Below are positions 43,322-52,231 of a DNA stretch of 64,000 nt, piece by piece. A program made the position numbers and the translations under genes. The notes beneath the pieces were generated by a model. That model did not search any database and had not been told where the DNA came from. It saw nothing but the letters and a program-made list of their open reading frames with translations. The stretch is from Streptomyces sp. B93 (GTDB lineage Bacteria; Actinomycetota; Actinomycetes; Streptomycetales; Streptomycetaceae), in the NCBI RefSeq assembly GCF_018070565.1, contig NZ_JAGPXL010000035.1:1-64000 (forward strand), written 5' to 3'. How positions within the stretch are numbered: the stretch's first letter is position 1; every line of letters starts with the position of its first letter.

Positions 43322-44411
43322 CGTGCTCCAGTCGCCGGACGATCTCGGCGGCGATCCGGGCGCCGGCCCGCCCGTCCCACAGCGGCGGTCCCTCGTCCGG
43401 CGCGGTGAAGTCGCCGTCCAGCAGCTTGCGCAGGGTGGGGACGAGTTCGTCGGGCCCGATGAGCCGGTTGGTGCCGTGGGTGACGGTGACCGGGCGCTCG
43501 GTGCTGGTGCGCAGCGTCAGACAGGGCACCCCGAGCACGGTGGTCTCCTCCTGGACGCCTCCGGAGTCCGTGATGACGGCGGCGGCGCCGCGCACCAGGC
43601 TCATGAACTCGACGTACCCGAGCGGGTCCAGGACATGGACACCGGGCGCGTGGTCGAGGCCCGCCGAGCCGAGGGCGGCCCGGCCGCGCGGATGCAGGGG
43701 CACGGCGAGGTCGAGGAGGCGGGCCGCCTCGACGAGGGCGTGGGCGGCGGCGCGGGCGGCCTCGGGGTCGTCGACGTTGGCGGGGCGGTGCAGGGTGACC
43801 ACGCCGTAGCGCGCGGGCAGTCCGTGCGCGGCGCGGGCGGCCTCGGGGTCGAAGTGGTCCAGGTGGGTGAGCAGGGTGTCGATCATGGGGTTGCCGACGA
43901 GGTGGACGCGGCCGGGGTCGACGCCCTCGCGGGCGAGGTGGCCGACGGCCTCGGGGCTGGTGGCGAAGAGCAGCTCGGCGAGCTGGTCGACCAGGCGCCG
44001 GTTGACCTCCTCGGGCATCGTCATGTCGAAGCTCCGCAGGCCCGCCTCGACATGGGCGACGGGCATCCCCAGCTTGGCGGCGGCGAGGGCGGCGGCCAGC
44101 GTGGAGTTGACGTCGCCGTACACGACGACGAGGGCGGGGTCGCGCGCGGTCAGTTCGCCCTCCAGGGCGGTGAGCAGGTCGGCCGTCTGCCGGGCGTGGC
44201 TGCCGGAGCCGACGCCGAGGTCGGTGTCGGGCCGGGGCAGCCCCAGTTGCCGGAAGAAGACGTCCGACATCCGTTCGTCGTAGTGCTGGCCGGTGTGGAC
44301 CAGGACCTGCTCGCAGCCCGCCGAGCGCAGCGCGGCGACGACCGGGGCGGCCTTGACGAAGTTCGGTCGGGTGCCGACTACGTGCAGCATGGGGCGTACG
44401 CGGCCGTTCAT
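43314..44411 (-). CDS. wecB: UDP-N-acetylglucosamine 2-epimerase (non-hydrolysing)
   Basis: Interconverts UDP-GlcNAc and UDP-ManNAc in the cytosol. 365 residues, normal length. Signatures are HVVGTRPNFVKAAPVVAAL, VLVHTGQHYDERMSDVFF, VVVYGDVNSTLAAALAA, VAHVEAGLRSFDMTMPEEVN, VVTLHRPANVDDP and AAVITDSGGVQEETTVLGVP. The ATG at 44411 has GGAGAAAG upstream; ATG 44390 is an alternative. First gene of the leftward glycan operon, divergent from a glycosyltransferase only 38 bases away. Its product is the substrate of WecC encoded at 45936-47249. Confidence 0.94.
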   Translation of the reverse strand: MNGRVRPMLHVVGTRPNFVKAAPVVAALRSAGCEQVLVHTGQHYDERMSDVFFRQLGLPRPDTDLGVGSGSHARQTADLLTALEGELTARDPALVVVYGDVNSTLAAALAAAKLGMPVAHVEAGLRSFDMTMPEEVNRRLVDQLAELLFATSPEAVGHLAREGVDPGRVHLVGNPMIDTLLTHLDHFDPEAARAAHGLPARYGVVTLHRPANVDDPEAARAAAHALVEAARLLDLAVPLHPRGRAALGSAGLDHAPGVHVLDPLGYVEFMSLVRGAAAVITDSGGVQEETTVLGVPCLTLRTSTERPVTVTHGTNRLIGPDELVPTLRKLLDGDFTAPDEGPPLWDGRAGARIAAEIVRRLEHDA

Positions 44412-44449
44412 GTCGTACTTTCTCCGCTCTGTCCGCCTAATGTGACGCC

Positions 44450-45898
44450 ATGTCGCGCCATATCACTCGTGTGTTCAGTCTGGCCGCATCCGTGGCGTGG
44501 GGCGAGCTGCGCCAGGACCCCTTCCGGGCGGCGTTGCTGGGGGTGCGGCTGCTGCCGCCGCCCGTGCGGCGCAGGGTGGGGGCGGTGGAACGGCGGCTCG
44601 CGGGGCGGGCCCGGGCGGCGGGGCCCGCCGCTGCTCCGTCCGGGGGACGGATGCCCGTACTGGCCGCCCGACGGGTGCGTCCGGTGCCGGGGCGCGTGCT
44701 GCACCTGGTGACCAACGGGCTGCCGTTCAAGCACGCCGGGTACACCGTGCGCACCCAGAAGATCGCCGAGGCGCAGCGGGCCGCCGGGCTCGATCCGCAC
44801 GTGGTGACGCGGATCGGGTTCCCGGTGACGCAGGGCGTGCCGGACGGGCGTCCGCTGCACACGGTCGGCGGGGTGCCGCAGCACCGGCTGCTGCCCCGCT
44901 GGCTGCCGTACGGGCAGGCGGCGGTGCTGGCGCGGAACGCGGAACTGGCCGGGCGGCTGGTGGAGCGGCTGCGGCCCGCCGTGCTGCACCCGGCGACCGA
45001 CCACGGCAACGGGCGGGTCGCGCTGGCCCTGCGCGCCGCCTACGGGCTGCCGGTCGTCTACGAGGTGCGGGGCTTCCTGGAGGACACCTGGCTGACCCAG
45101 GCGCCGGGGCGCGGCGGCGCCGATCCGACGTACCTGGCCCGGCGCGAGCTGGAGACGCGCTGCATGCGCGAGGCGGACCTGGTGCTGACGCTGGGCGCGG
45201 CGATGAAGGCGGAGATCGTGGCGCGCGGGGTGCCCGCGGAGCGGGTGCTGATCGTGCCGAACGCGGTGGACGAGGAGTTCCTGGCGCCCCTGCCGGACGG
45301 GGCGCCGGTGCGGGCCCGGCTCGGCATCGCGCCGGACGACTTCGTGGTCGGCACGGTGAGCAGCCTTACTCCACACGAGGGAATCGGCACATTGCTCCAT
45401 GCGGGTGCCGAGCTGAGGCGCCGCGGGGTGCCGGTGCGGCTGCTGATCGTGGGGGACGGCCCGGAGCGGGCGGCGCTCGGTGAGCTGGCCGGGCGGCTGG
45501 GTCTCGGGGACGGGGCGGCGGTGTTCACCGGGCGGGTGCCGTACGCACAAGTGCGCGAATTCCACGCGGTGTTGGACGTGTTCGCGGTGCCGCGGACCGA
45601 TGCGCGGGTGTGCCGTCTGGTGACGCCGCTGAAGCCGGTGGAGGCGATGGCGAGCGGGCTTCCGGTCGCCGCCAGCGATCTTCCGGCACTGGCGGAACTC
45701 GTCAAGCCGGGAGAGACCGGCCTGCTCATTCCCCCCTCCTCTCCTCAGACTTGGGCGGATGAGCTGGAAAGTCTTCTTTACAGTCGAAAGCGGTACGAAT
45801 GGGGTGAAGTCGCCCGCGAGATCGTGGCGCGCGACCGCACCTGGGCCCGGGTCGCCTCGACGACCCGGGAGGCGTACCGCGCCCTCGGCTGTCTGTGA
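44450..45898 (+). CDS. GT4-family glycosyltransferase
   Basis: 482 residues with GT-B architecture. The acceptor half starts near residue 80 (RVLHLVTNGLPFKHAGYTVR, VVYEVRGFLEDTW). The donor half has VLIVPNAVDEEFL, FVVGTVSSLTPHEGIGTLLH, VRLLIVGDGPERAALGELA and the nucleotide-sugar motif LKPVEAMASGLPVAASDLPAL. An extra 70-residue basic, amphipathic N-terminus could attach it to the membrane. The start at 44450 lacks a clear ribosome site, and the divergent gap to wecB is only 38 bases, so the two promoters must overlap. Confidence 0.9.
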   Translation: MSRHITRVFSLAASVAWGELRQDPFRAALLGVRLLPPPVRRRVGAVERRLAGRARAAGPAAAPSGGRMPVLAARRVRPVPGRVLHLVTNGLPFKHAGYTVRTQKIAEAQRAAGLDPHVVTRIGFPVTQGVPDGRPLHTVGGVPQHRLLPRWLPYGQAAVLARNAELAGRLVERLRPAVLHPATDHGNGRVALALRAAYGLPVVYEVRGFLEDTWLTQAPGRGGADPTYLARRELETRCMREADLVLTLGAAMKAEIVARGVPAERVLIVPNAVDEEFLAPLPDGAPVRARLGIAPDDFVVGTVSSLTPHEGIGTLLHAGAELRRRGVPVRLLIVGDGPERAALGELAGRLGLGDGAAVFTGRVPYAQVREFHAVLDVFAVPRTDARVCRLVTPLKPVEAMASGLPVAASDLPALAELVKPGETGLLIPPSSPQTWADELESLLYSRKRYEWGEVAREIVARDRTWARVASTTREAYRALGCL

Positions 45899-45935
45899 GG
45901 GACCGCGCAACCTCATCCGGTGACGGGAGCAGACC

Positions 45936-47249
45936 ATGCACGCCGACCAGTCAGAACCGCTCGGGGACAACACGACGACGCGGACCGGCTCCGTGGACCT
46001 CGCCGTGATCGGGCTCGGCTACGTCGGGCTGCCACTGGCCCGGGAGGCCACGACGGTCGGCCTGCGCGTGGTGGGCCTCGACCGGGACCCCCATGTCGTC
46101 GCGGGCCTGAACGCCGGGCGCTCCCACGTCGACGACGTGTCCGGCGACGACGTCCGCCGGATGCTGGCCGCCGGTTTCACCGCCAACACCGACGACGGAT
46201 GTCTGGCCCGCGCCCAGACCGTGGTGATCTGCGTGCCCACCCCGCTCGACGGCGACGGCGGCCCCGATCTGAGCGCGGTCACCTCCGCCGCCCGCGCGGT
46301 GGCGGCCCGGCTGCGCCCGGGCCAGCTCGTCGTCCTGGAGTCCACCACCTACCCCGGCACCACCGAGGAGGTCGTACGGCCACTGCTGGAGCGCGAGTCC
46401 GGGCTGCGGGCCGGGGAGGACTTCGCCCTCGCCTTCTCACCGGAGCGCATCGACCCCGGCAACACCGGGCACGGGCTGCGCGACACCCCCAAGGTCGTCG
46501 GCGGCTGCACCCCCTCCTGCGCCGAGCGGGCGGTCGCCTTCTACGGAAAGCTCGTCGACACCGTCGTCCAGGCGAAGGGCACCCGCGAGGCCGAGATGGC
46601 CAAGCTGCTGGAGAACACCTACCGGCACGTGAACATCGCCCTGGTCAACGAACTCGCGATCATCAGCCATGAGCTGGGCGTCGACCTGTGGGACGCGATC
46701 CGCTGCGCCGACAGCAAGCCGTTCGGCTTCCAGGCGTTCCGTCCGGGCGCCGGGGTCGGCGGCCACTGCATCCCCATCGACCCCAACTACCTGTCGTACA
46801 AGGTGCGTTCCTCGCTCGGCTACGACTTCCGGTTCGTCGGGCTGGCGCAGGAGATCAACCGGCGGATGCCCGAGTACGTCGTACGGCGCGCCCAGGACCT
46901 GCTGAACACCGCCGACCGGCCGCTGCACGGCTCCCGGGTGCTGCTGCTCGGCGTCACCTACAAGCCCGACGTGGCCGACCGGCGGGAGTCCCCGGCGGTG
47001 CCGGTGGCACGGCTGCTGCGGCGCCTGGAGGCCGAGGTCTCCTTCCACGACCCGTACGTCCCCGAGTGGTCCGTCGACGACGTGCCGGTCCCCCGGGTCG
47101 ACGACGCGCTGGCCGCCGCCCGCGACCACGACCTGACGGTCCTGCTCCAGGACCACTCCTCCTACGACCTGCCCGCCCTCGCCGACGCGGCCCGGCTGCT
47201 GTTCGACACCCGGGGGCGGATCTTCCGGCCCGGTGTCGAGGTGCTGTGA
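45936..47249 (+). CDS. wecC: UDP-N-acetyl-D-mannosamine dehydrogenase type nucleotide-sugar dehydrogenase
   Basis: 437 residues. Oxidises UDP-ManNAc (or a related UDP-sugar) twice to the uronic acid. NAD site: LAVIGLGYVGLPLAREATTV; substrate region: FSPERIDPGNTGHGLRDTPK; AEMAKLLENTYRHVNIALVN; catalytic Cys in GVGGHCIPIDPNYLSYK; C-terminal domain GVTYKPDVADRRESPAVPVA. GGGAG lies seven bases before the ATG. With WecB encoded in the facing operon, UDP-ManNAcA is the likely product; UDP-glucose 6-dehydrogenase-like activity is less likely from context. Confidence 0.9.
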   Translation: MHADQSEPLGDNTTTRTGSVDLAVIGLGYVGLPLAREATTVGLRVVGLDRDPHVVAGLNAGRSHVDDVSGDDVRRMLAAGFTANTDDGCLARAQTVVICVPTPLDGDGGPDLSAVTSAARAVAARLRPGQLVVLESTTYPGTTEEVVRPLLERESGLRAGEDFALAFSPERIDPGNTGHGLRDTPKVVGGCTPSCAERAVAFYGKLVDTVVQAKGTREAEMAKLLENTYRHVNIALVNELAIISHELGVDLWDAIRCADSKPFGFQAFRPGAGVGGHCIPIDPNYLSYKVRSSLGYDFRFVGLAQEINRRMPEYVVRRAQDLLNTADRPLHGSRVLLLGVTYKPDVADRRESPAVPVARLLRRLEAEVSFHDPYVPEWSVDDVPVPRVDDALAAARDHDLTVLLQDHSSYDLPALADAARLLFDTRGRIFRPGVEVL

Positions 47250-47292
47250 GGGACCACCAGCCCGGGGGACGGAACCGAAAGGCGCTGCTCTG

Positions 47293-48456
47293 ATGCGGAT
47301 ACTCGTCGTCACCGTCGTCCACCATCCCGAGGACGCGCGGATACTGCACCGGCAGATCGCGGCCCTGACCGAGCGCGGCCACCGGGTGGTGTACGCCGCC
47401 CCGTTCAGCGCGCGTGCGGTGGTGCCGCGCCCCGGGGTGGAGGGCGTCGACCTGCCCCGGGCCGTCGGCCGGGACCGCCGGGCGGCGCTGCGGGCGGCGC
47501 GGGCCCTGCTCGCCGAGCGGGGCCCGGAGGCGGACGTGGTGCTGCTGCACGACCCGGAGCTGCTGCTCGCCCTGCCAGGCACGCTGCGCCGGTGGCGGCG
47601 CGACGGCCACGCCCCGGTGGCCGTGTGGGACGTGCACGAGGACACGGCGGCGGCGCTGACGATGAAGCGCTGGCTGCCCGGGGCGCTGCGCCCGCCGCTG
47701 CGGGTCGCGGTGCGGGCGGCGGAGCGCCTGGCCGAGCGGCACCTGCGGCTGCTGCTCGCGGAGGACGCCTACCGGGCGCGGTTCGCGCGCCCCCACCCGG
47801 TGGTGCCGAACCTGCCGCGGGTGCCGACCGCCCAGCCGCCGCGGCCCGGCGCCGACCGGGTCGTGTACGTGGGCCAGTTGTCCCGGGCGCGCGGCGCGCT
47901 CGACCTGATCGAGACGGCCCGGCTGCTGGCGCCGGAGGTGCGCACCGAGGTGATCGGCGCGGCCGACCCGGAGGTGCGGGGCGCGCTCACCGAGGCCGAC
48001 CGGGACGGGGTGCTGCGCTGGCACGGCTATCTGCCCAACGACCGTGCCCTGGCGCGGCTGTGGGGTGCCCTGGCCGGTCTTTCCCTGCTGCACGACCAGC
48101 CCAACTACCGGCACTCGCAGCCCACCAAGGTCGTCGAGTACATGGCGCACGGCGTTCCCGTGGTGACCACGCCGAACCCGCTGGCGTCCGCGCTGGTGAC
48201 CCGGCACCGCTGCGGTCTCGTCGTCCCGTACGGCGATCCGGCGGCGGCGGCCGAGGCCGTCAGGCGGCTGCGCGCGGACGCGGAGCTGCGGGCCGCCACC
48301 GCCGGGCGGGGCCGGGCGGCGGCGGTCGCCGGGCTCGACTGGTCGGTGCGGGCGGCCGAGTTCACGGACGTACTGGAGCGCTGGGCGAAGGAGGCGGGCA
48401 CCGAGCGTGACCCGGGCCGCCGCCCCGGGCGTCCGGTCGTCGCGGTGGACGGCTGA
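47293..48456 (+). CDS. GT4-family glycosyltransferase
   Basis: 387 residues from ATG 47293 (GAAAGG upstream). GT-B fold: RILVVTVVHHPEDARILHRQ, VAVWDVHEDTAAALTMKRWL, RVVYVGQLSRARGALDLIET, and the donor loop QPTKVVEYMAHGVPVVTTPN. The sequence resembles the GT4 subgroup that adds sugars to lipid-linked glycans. It ends the rightward operon GT-wecC-GT. The C-terminal tail (RDPGRRPGRPVVAVDG) is low complexity, and a 17-bp tandem duplication spans the stop codon. Confidence 0.88.
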   Translation: MRILVVTVVHHPEDARILHRQIAALTERGHRVVYAAPFSARAVVPRPGVEGVDLPRAVGRDRRAALRAARALLAERGPEADVVLLHDPELLLALPGTLRRWRRDGHAPVAVWDVHEDTAAALTMKRWLPGALRPPLRVAVRAAERLAERHLRLLLAEDAYRARFARPHPVVPNLPRVPTAQPPRPGADRVVYVGQLSRARGALDLIETARLLAPEVRTEVIGAADPEVRGALTEADRDGVLRWHGYLPNDRALARLWGALAGLSLLHDQPNYRHSQPTKVVEYMAHGVPVVTTPNPLASALVTRHRCGLVVPYGDPAAAAEAVRRLRADAELRAATAGRGRAAAVAGLDWSVRAAEFTDVLERWAKEAGTERDPGRRPGRPVVAVDG

Positions 48457-48487
48457 ACCGGGTGGACGGCTGAACCGGAGGCCGTCC
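48444..48487. repeat. 17-bp tandem duplication across a stop codon, plus terminator hairpin
   Basis: The 17 bases 48444-48460 are repeated exactly at 48461-48477, so the codons for VDG-stop occur twice. GGACGGC at 48464-48470 also pairs with GCCGTCC at 48481-48487 across a 10-base loop, forming a likely terminator between the convergent glycosyltransferase and sulfotransferase genes. Confidence 0.7.
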
Positions 48488-48492
48488 GCAGC

Positions 48493-49392
48493 TCAGTCGG
48501 CGTATCCCCAGGCCTTGGCCAACTCGGCGAGCCGTGGCGGGAGTTCGATCTCCGGGTCGGCGGTGCGGGCGGCCTGGATACGGCCCGACTTGATGGTGCT
48601 GCTCCAGTCGCCCAGCTTGGGGCGGAACCTGCCGTGTTCATGGCTGCCGTAGTCGAGCATCCCGCTCTCCCACGGGACCCCCAGGTACGCGCACAGGCCG
48701 CGGGTGATCCGCTCCGGGTCGGCGGTGAGGTCCTCGTAGGTGATGACGTGGGCGCCTTCGAGTCGCTGGCGGGCCTCCTCCAGCTTCTCGGCGTACTGGA
48801 GGACCTCCCCGTGGATCGCCTCCAGGTTGGGGTTGTCCCGGCGGTTGACGAGCGAGGAGACCACCGCGCCGGGGTGCCGCAGCAGCACGATGTAGCGGGC
48901 GTTCGGCCAGCAGCGCCTCAGCCTCTTGAAGATGAGGGTGTTCGCCGGGGTCTTGTCGACGATCACGTCCTTGCCGCTGTGGGTCAGCTCCAGGTCCAGG
49001 ATGCGGTCCCACAGCACGTGCTCCAGCTCCTGCCGGTCCAGCCGCAGCTCCTTCATCGCGTCGGCGGTGAAGTCCCGCGAGAACTGGACGTGCACGGTGC
49101 GCAGATGCATCTCGTGCGGGGCGCGGATGCGGCTGTGGCTGTTGAGCAGCACCCGCAGCAGGGTCGAGCCGGACCGCACCGAGGACAGCACGAACACCGG
49201 GGACTCCACCAGCCGGGGCGCGAGCGGCACGGTGCCCGCGGTGTCGGTGTCGACGGCCTCCCGCGGGGAGGGCACCGCGTTCAGGGTGCGCCGCTCGGGG
49301 CTCACCCGGCGCGGCGGGCTCACGGCCTGGACCATCAGCCTGCCGCGGCGCCTGAGGCCTTTACCGAGGGCGGACATACGCGGGTCTCGCAC
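48493..49392 (-). CDS. PAPS-dependent sulfotransferase family protein
   Basis: 299 residues. The 5'-phosphosulfate loop is PVFVLSSVRSGSTLLRVLLN, and the 3'-phosphate-binding segment is RYIVLLRHPGAVVSSLVNRR. HVITYEDLTADPERITRGLC and the C-terminal GRFRPKLGDWSS are typical of Sulfotransfer_3 members. The GTG at 49392 has AAAGGTG six bases upstream; ATG 49377 is possible. It lies at the end of the glycan locus and could sulfate the glycan or a small molecule. No PAPS synthesis genes are present. Confidence 0.87.
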   Translation of the reverse strand: MRDPRMSALGKGLRRRGRLMVQAVSPPRRVSPERRTLNAVPSPREAVDTDTAGTVPLAPRLVESPVFVLSSVRSGSTLLRVLLNSHSRIRAPHEMHLRTVHVQFSRDFTADAMKELRLDRQELEHVLWDRILDLELTHSGKDVIVDKTPANTLIFKRLRRCWPNARYIVLLRHPGAVVSSLVNRRDNPNLEAIHGEVLQYAEKLEEARQRLEGAHVITYEDLTADPERITRGLCAYLGVPWESGMLDYGSHEHGRFRPKLGDWSSTIKSGRIQAARTADPEIELPPRLAELAKAWGYAD

Positions 49393-49521
49393 GGTGACAC
49401 CTTTCTCTCTCCTTAACCCGGCATCTCAGAGGCGTCAGGCGAACCGAAGGTGTACGGCAGGCGAATGGGCGTGGTCACGGAACCGCAAATACCGCTTACC
49501 ACCAGGCGCTTTACCGCTTCC

Positions 49522-50868
49522 TTAATTCTTGCTGAGGTAGGCGAGAGACGGGTGGACGGCGGTGTAGCCGTCGAGGAGGCGGCGGGCGACACCCACGGAG
49601 TCGACGAGCGGGTGCAGGGCGAACGCCTTCACCGCCGTCGCCCGGGAACCGGAGCCGGCCGCGGACAGCACCTCCCGCTCGACCGCCTTCACCGCGCAGA
49701 CCAGCCCGGTGGCGTGGTCCGGCAGTGGGTCCACGGCCACCGGGTGCGCGCCGCCCGCGTCGACCAGGCAGGGCACCTCGATCACGGCGTCCCGGTCGAG
49801 GACGGAGAGGGTGGAGCGGTTGCGGACGTTGAGGATCAGCGTGGCGCGCTCGTCGCGGGCGATGGCCCGCATCAGGGCGAGGGCGACGTTCTCGTAGCCG
49901 CCGGAGAGGTCCGCCGCCTCGCGTTCGCCCGCCCCGGCCGACCGCCGGTTCTCGGACATGTAGGTGGCCTCGCGTTCGGCTCGGGTGCGCTGCCAGGCGT
50001 CCAGGGCGGAGACCCCGGGGTCGGTGGCCGCCGCGTAGAAACCGGCCTGCTGGTCCCGGAGGAAGGCGCCGCGGGTGCGGTCGGCCTCGCGGTAGGCGCG
50101 TACCGTCTCCCGGTTGAAGTAGTAGTAGTGCAGGTACTCGTTGGGTACGGCGCCCAGTGACCGCAGCCAGTCCGCGCCGAACAGCCTGCCCTCCTCGAAG
50201 GAGCCGAGCAGGTCCGGGTCGGCGAGCAGCCGGGGCAGCTCGTCACGGCCCCCGACGCGCAGGGCGCGGACCCAGCCGAGGTGGTTGAGGCCGACGTAGT
50301 CGATCCAGGCGGACAAGGGGTCGCCGACCCCGAGCACCCGGGCGATACGGCGGCCGAGGCCCACCGGCGAGTCGCAGATGCCGATGACGCGGTCGCCGAG
50401 GTGCCGGGACATCGCCTCGGTGACCAGTCCGGCGGGGTTGGTGAAGTTGATGACCCAGGCGTCGGGCGCCAGCCGCGCCACACGGCGCGCGATGTCCAGG
50501 GCGACCGGGACCGTCCGCAGCCCGTAGGCGATGCCGCCCGCGCCGACCGTCTCCTGCCCGAGGACGCCCTCCGCCAGCGCCACCCGCTCGTCGTCGGCGC
50601 GCCCCTGGAGACCGCCGACGCGGATCGCGGAGAAGACGAAGTCGGCCCCGCGCAGGGCCTCGTCGAGGTCGGTGGTGACGGTCACGCGCGGAGCGTCGGC
50701 GACGGCCGCCGCCTGCTCGGCCAGCACCCGGGAGACCGCGCGCAGCCGTCCAGCGTCCAGGTCGTGCAGGACGACGTCGGTCACCCGCCCCTCCCCCCGG
50801 TCCCGGAGGAGCGCCCCGTACACCAGCGGCACCCGGAACCCGCCGCCGCCCAGAATGGTCAGCCTCAT
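49522..50868 (-). CDS. Family 4 glycoside hydrolase (6-phospho-beta-glucosidase type)
   Basis: NAD- and Mn-dependent hydrolase acting on phosphorylated glycosides in the cytosol. 448 residues. NAD site at the N-terminus, LTILGGGGFRVPLVYGALLR; other GH4 marks are FVFSAIRVGGLQGRADDERV, WVINFTNPAGLVTEAMSRHL, GICDSPVGLGRRIARVLG (metal Cys) and YVGLNHLGWVRALRVGGRDE. The ATG at 50868 places the NAD loop at residue 3, as usual. No transporter gene is adjacent; the PTS gene at 9384 could feed it in principle. It ends with TAA. Confidence 0.92.
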   Translation of the reverse strand: MRLTILGGGGFRVPLVYGALLRDRGEGRVTDVVLHDLDAGRLRAVSRVLAEQAAAVADAPRVTVTTDLDEALRGADFVFSAIRVGGLQGRADDERVALAEGVLGQETVGAGGIAYGLRTVPVALDIARRVARLAPDAWVINFTNPAGLVTEAMSRHLGDRVIGICDSPVGLGRRIARVLGVGDPLSAWIDYVGLNHLGWVRALRVGGRDELPRLLADPDLLGSFEEGRLFGADWLRSLGAVPNEYLHYYYFNRETVRAYREADRTRGAFLRDQQAGFYAAATDPGVSALDAWQRTRAEREATYMSENRRSAGAGEREAADLSGGYENVALALMRAIARDERATLILNVRNRSTLSVLDRDAVIEVPCLVDAGGAHPVAVDPLPDHATGLVCAVKAVEREVLSAAGSGSRATAVKAFALHPLVDSVGVARRLLDGYTAVHPSLAYLSKN

Positions 50869-50986
50869 GCCGTACCCACCTCTCCCGATCACCTCGTCGC
50901 GCGCTTGCCAATATCCCTCGCACCGGTGAGGCCCGCGACCAGGGCCCTGGCAATACTGGAACGGCCCGTGCCCCGAGGAGCCGCCC

Positions 50987-52231
50987 ATGTCCGCCCGGTC
51001 CTGGTTCTCCCCCGCCGTCGCCCGGCTGCGCGACTCCAACCCGTACGCCGTCGACGGCGCGCTCGCCGCCGCGGTGCTGTTCGCCGTCTCCCTCCAGTGG
51101 ATCTTTCCAGGGGGCCGGGACGCCCCGCTGACCTGGCAGGGCCATCTGCTCGGGGCCGCGACCGCGCTGCCGCTCGTCTGGCGGCGCCGGGCGCCGTTCG
51201 CCACCGCGTGCGCGGTGTCGGTGGCGACGCCCGCGATGGCGGTGTACCACGCGCCCGCGCCGGACGTGGTCTACGGCGGTCTGGTCGTCCTCTACACCGT
51301 GGCCGCGCTCTGCCCGCCCCCGCAGCGGCGCTTCATGCTGGTCGGCTGGCTGCTCGGCGTCACCCTGACCATCGTGCACAAGGGGGACGCGCGGCCCTTC
51401 GAGTACGCCTTCCACCTGATGAGCGTGGTCTCCGCGTACGCGCTCGGCGTGCTCGCGCGGGTGCAGCGCGCCTACACCGCCGCGCTGGAGGACCGGGCGC
51501 GCAGGCTGGAGCGGGAGCGCGCCGCCGACACCGAACGGGCCCGGGCGCAGGAACGGGCCCGGATCGCCCGGGACATGCACGACATCCTCGCCCACGCGGT
51601 CAGCCTGATGGTGGTGCAGGCCGAGGCCGGACCCGTCGTGGTGCACAGCGACCCGGCCCGTGCCGAGGCGGCGTTCGACGCCATCGCGGGCACCGGCCGG
51701 GACGCCATGGCCCAGCTGCGCCGCATCCTCGGCGTCCTCACCGAGGACCGGGACGCCGGGCCCCCCGAGCGGCTGCCGCAGCCGGGGGTGGCCGCGCTGC
51801 CCGGCCTGGTGCGCCAGGTCGGCGACTCCACCGGCCTGCGGGTGACCCTGCGCGTCACGGGCGAGCCGCGTCCGCTGCCGCCGGACACCGAGGTCGCCGT
51901 CTACCGGGTGGCGCAGGAGGCGCTGACCAACACCGTCAAGCACGCGTACGCTTCCTCCGCGATCGTCGATCTCGACTGGACGGAGGACGAGTTGAGGCTC
52001 GCGGTGACCGATGACGGCAGGGGGCCGGACGCATCCGGCGCGGACGGCGGGCGGTCCGGGCCGGTCGCGGACGAGTCGTGGCCGGTCGGCGGGCACGGGC
52101 TGATCGGCATCCGGGAGCGGGCGGCGGCCTGCGGCGGCAGCGCCGAGGCCGGGCGCGGACCGGAGGGCGGCTTCCGGGTCGCCGTCCGGCTGCCCGCGGC
52201 GGTGCAGCGACGGCAGGCGGCCCTCGGGTGA
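50987..52231 (+). CDS. NarL-family sensor histidine kinase
   Basis: 414 residues. Four or five N-terminal helices (ALAAAVLFAVSLQWIF, GATALPLVWRRRAPFATACA-type loop, VVYGGLVVLYTVAAL, MLVGWLLGVTLTIV) form the membrane sensor. A coiled linker leads to the phosphoacceptor His198 in RARIARDMHDILAHAVSLMV (HisKA_3). The ATPase domain has AVYRVAQEALTNTVKHAYA, LAVTDDGRGPD and GGHGLIGIRERAAACGG. It overlaps its response regulator by 4 bp. The signal is unknown; the downstream MMPL exporter is a possible target. Confidence 0.93.
   Translation: MSARSWFSPAVARLRDSNPYAVDGALAAAVLFAVSLQWIFPGGRDAPLTWQGHLLGAATALPLVWRRRAPFATACAVSVATPAMAVYHAPAPDVVYGGLVVLYTVAALCPPPQRRFMLVGWLLGVTLTIVHKGDARPFEYAFHLMSVVSAYALGVLARVQRAYTAALEDRARRLERERAADTERARAQERARIARDMHDILAHAVSLMVVQAEAGPVVVHSDPARAEAAFDAIAGTGRDAMAQLRRILGVLTEDRDAGPPERLPQPGVAALPGLVRQVGDSTGLRVTLRVTGEPRPLPPDTEVAVYRVAQEALTNTVKHAYASSAIVDLDWTEDELRLAVTDDGRGPDASGADGGRSGPVADESWPVGGHGLIGIRERAAACGGSAEAGRGPEGGFRVAVRLPAAVQRRQAALG

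Noticed and set aside
42885..44711. Plus-strand frame with PDPA repeats through the methyltransferase and wecB
   Set aside because: It is the antisense reading of the minisatellite and continues as a shadow of wecB. The minus strand encodes recognisable enzymes.
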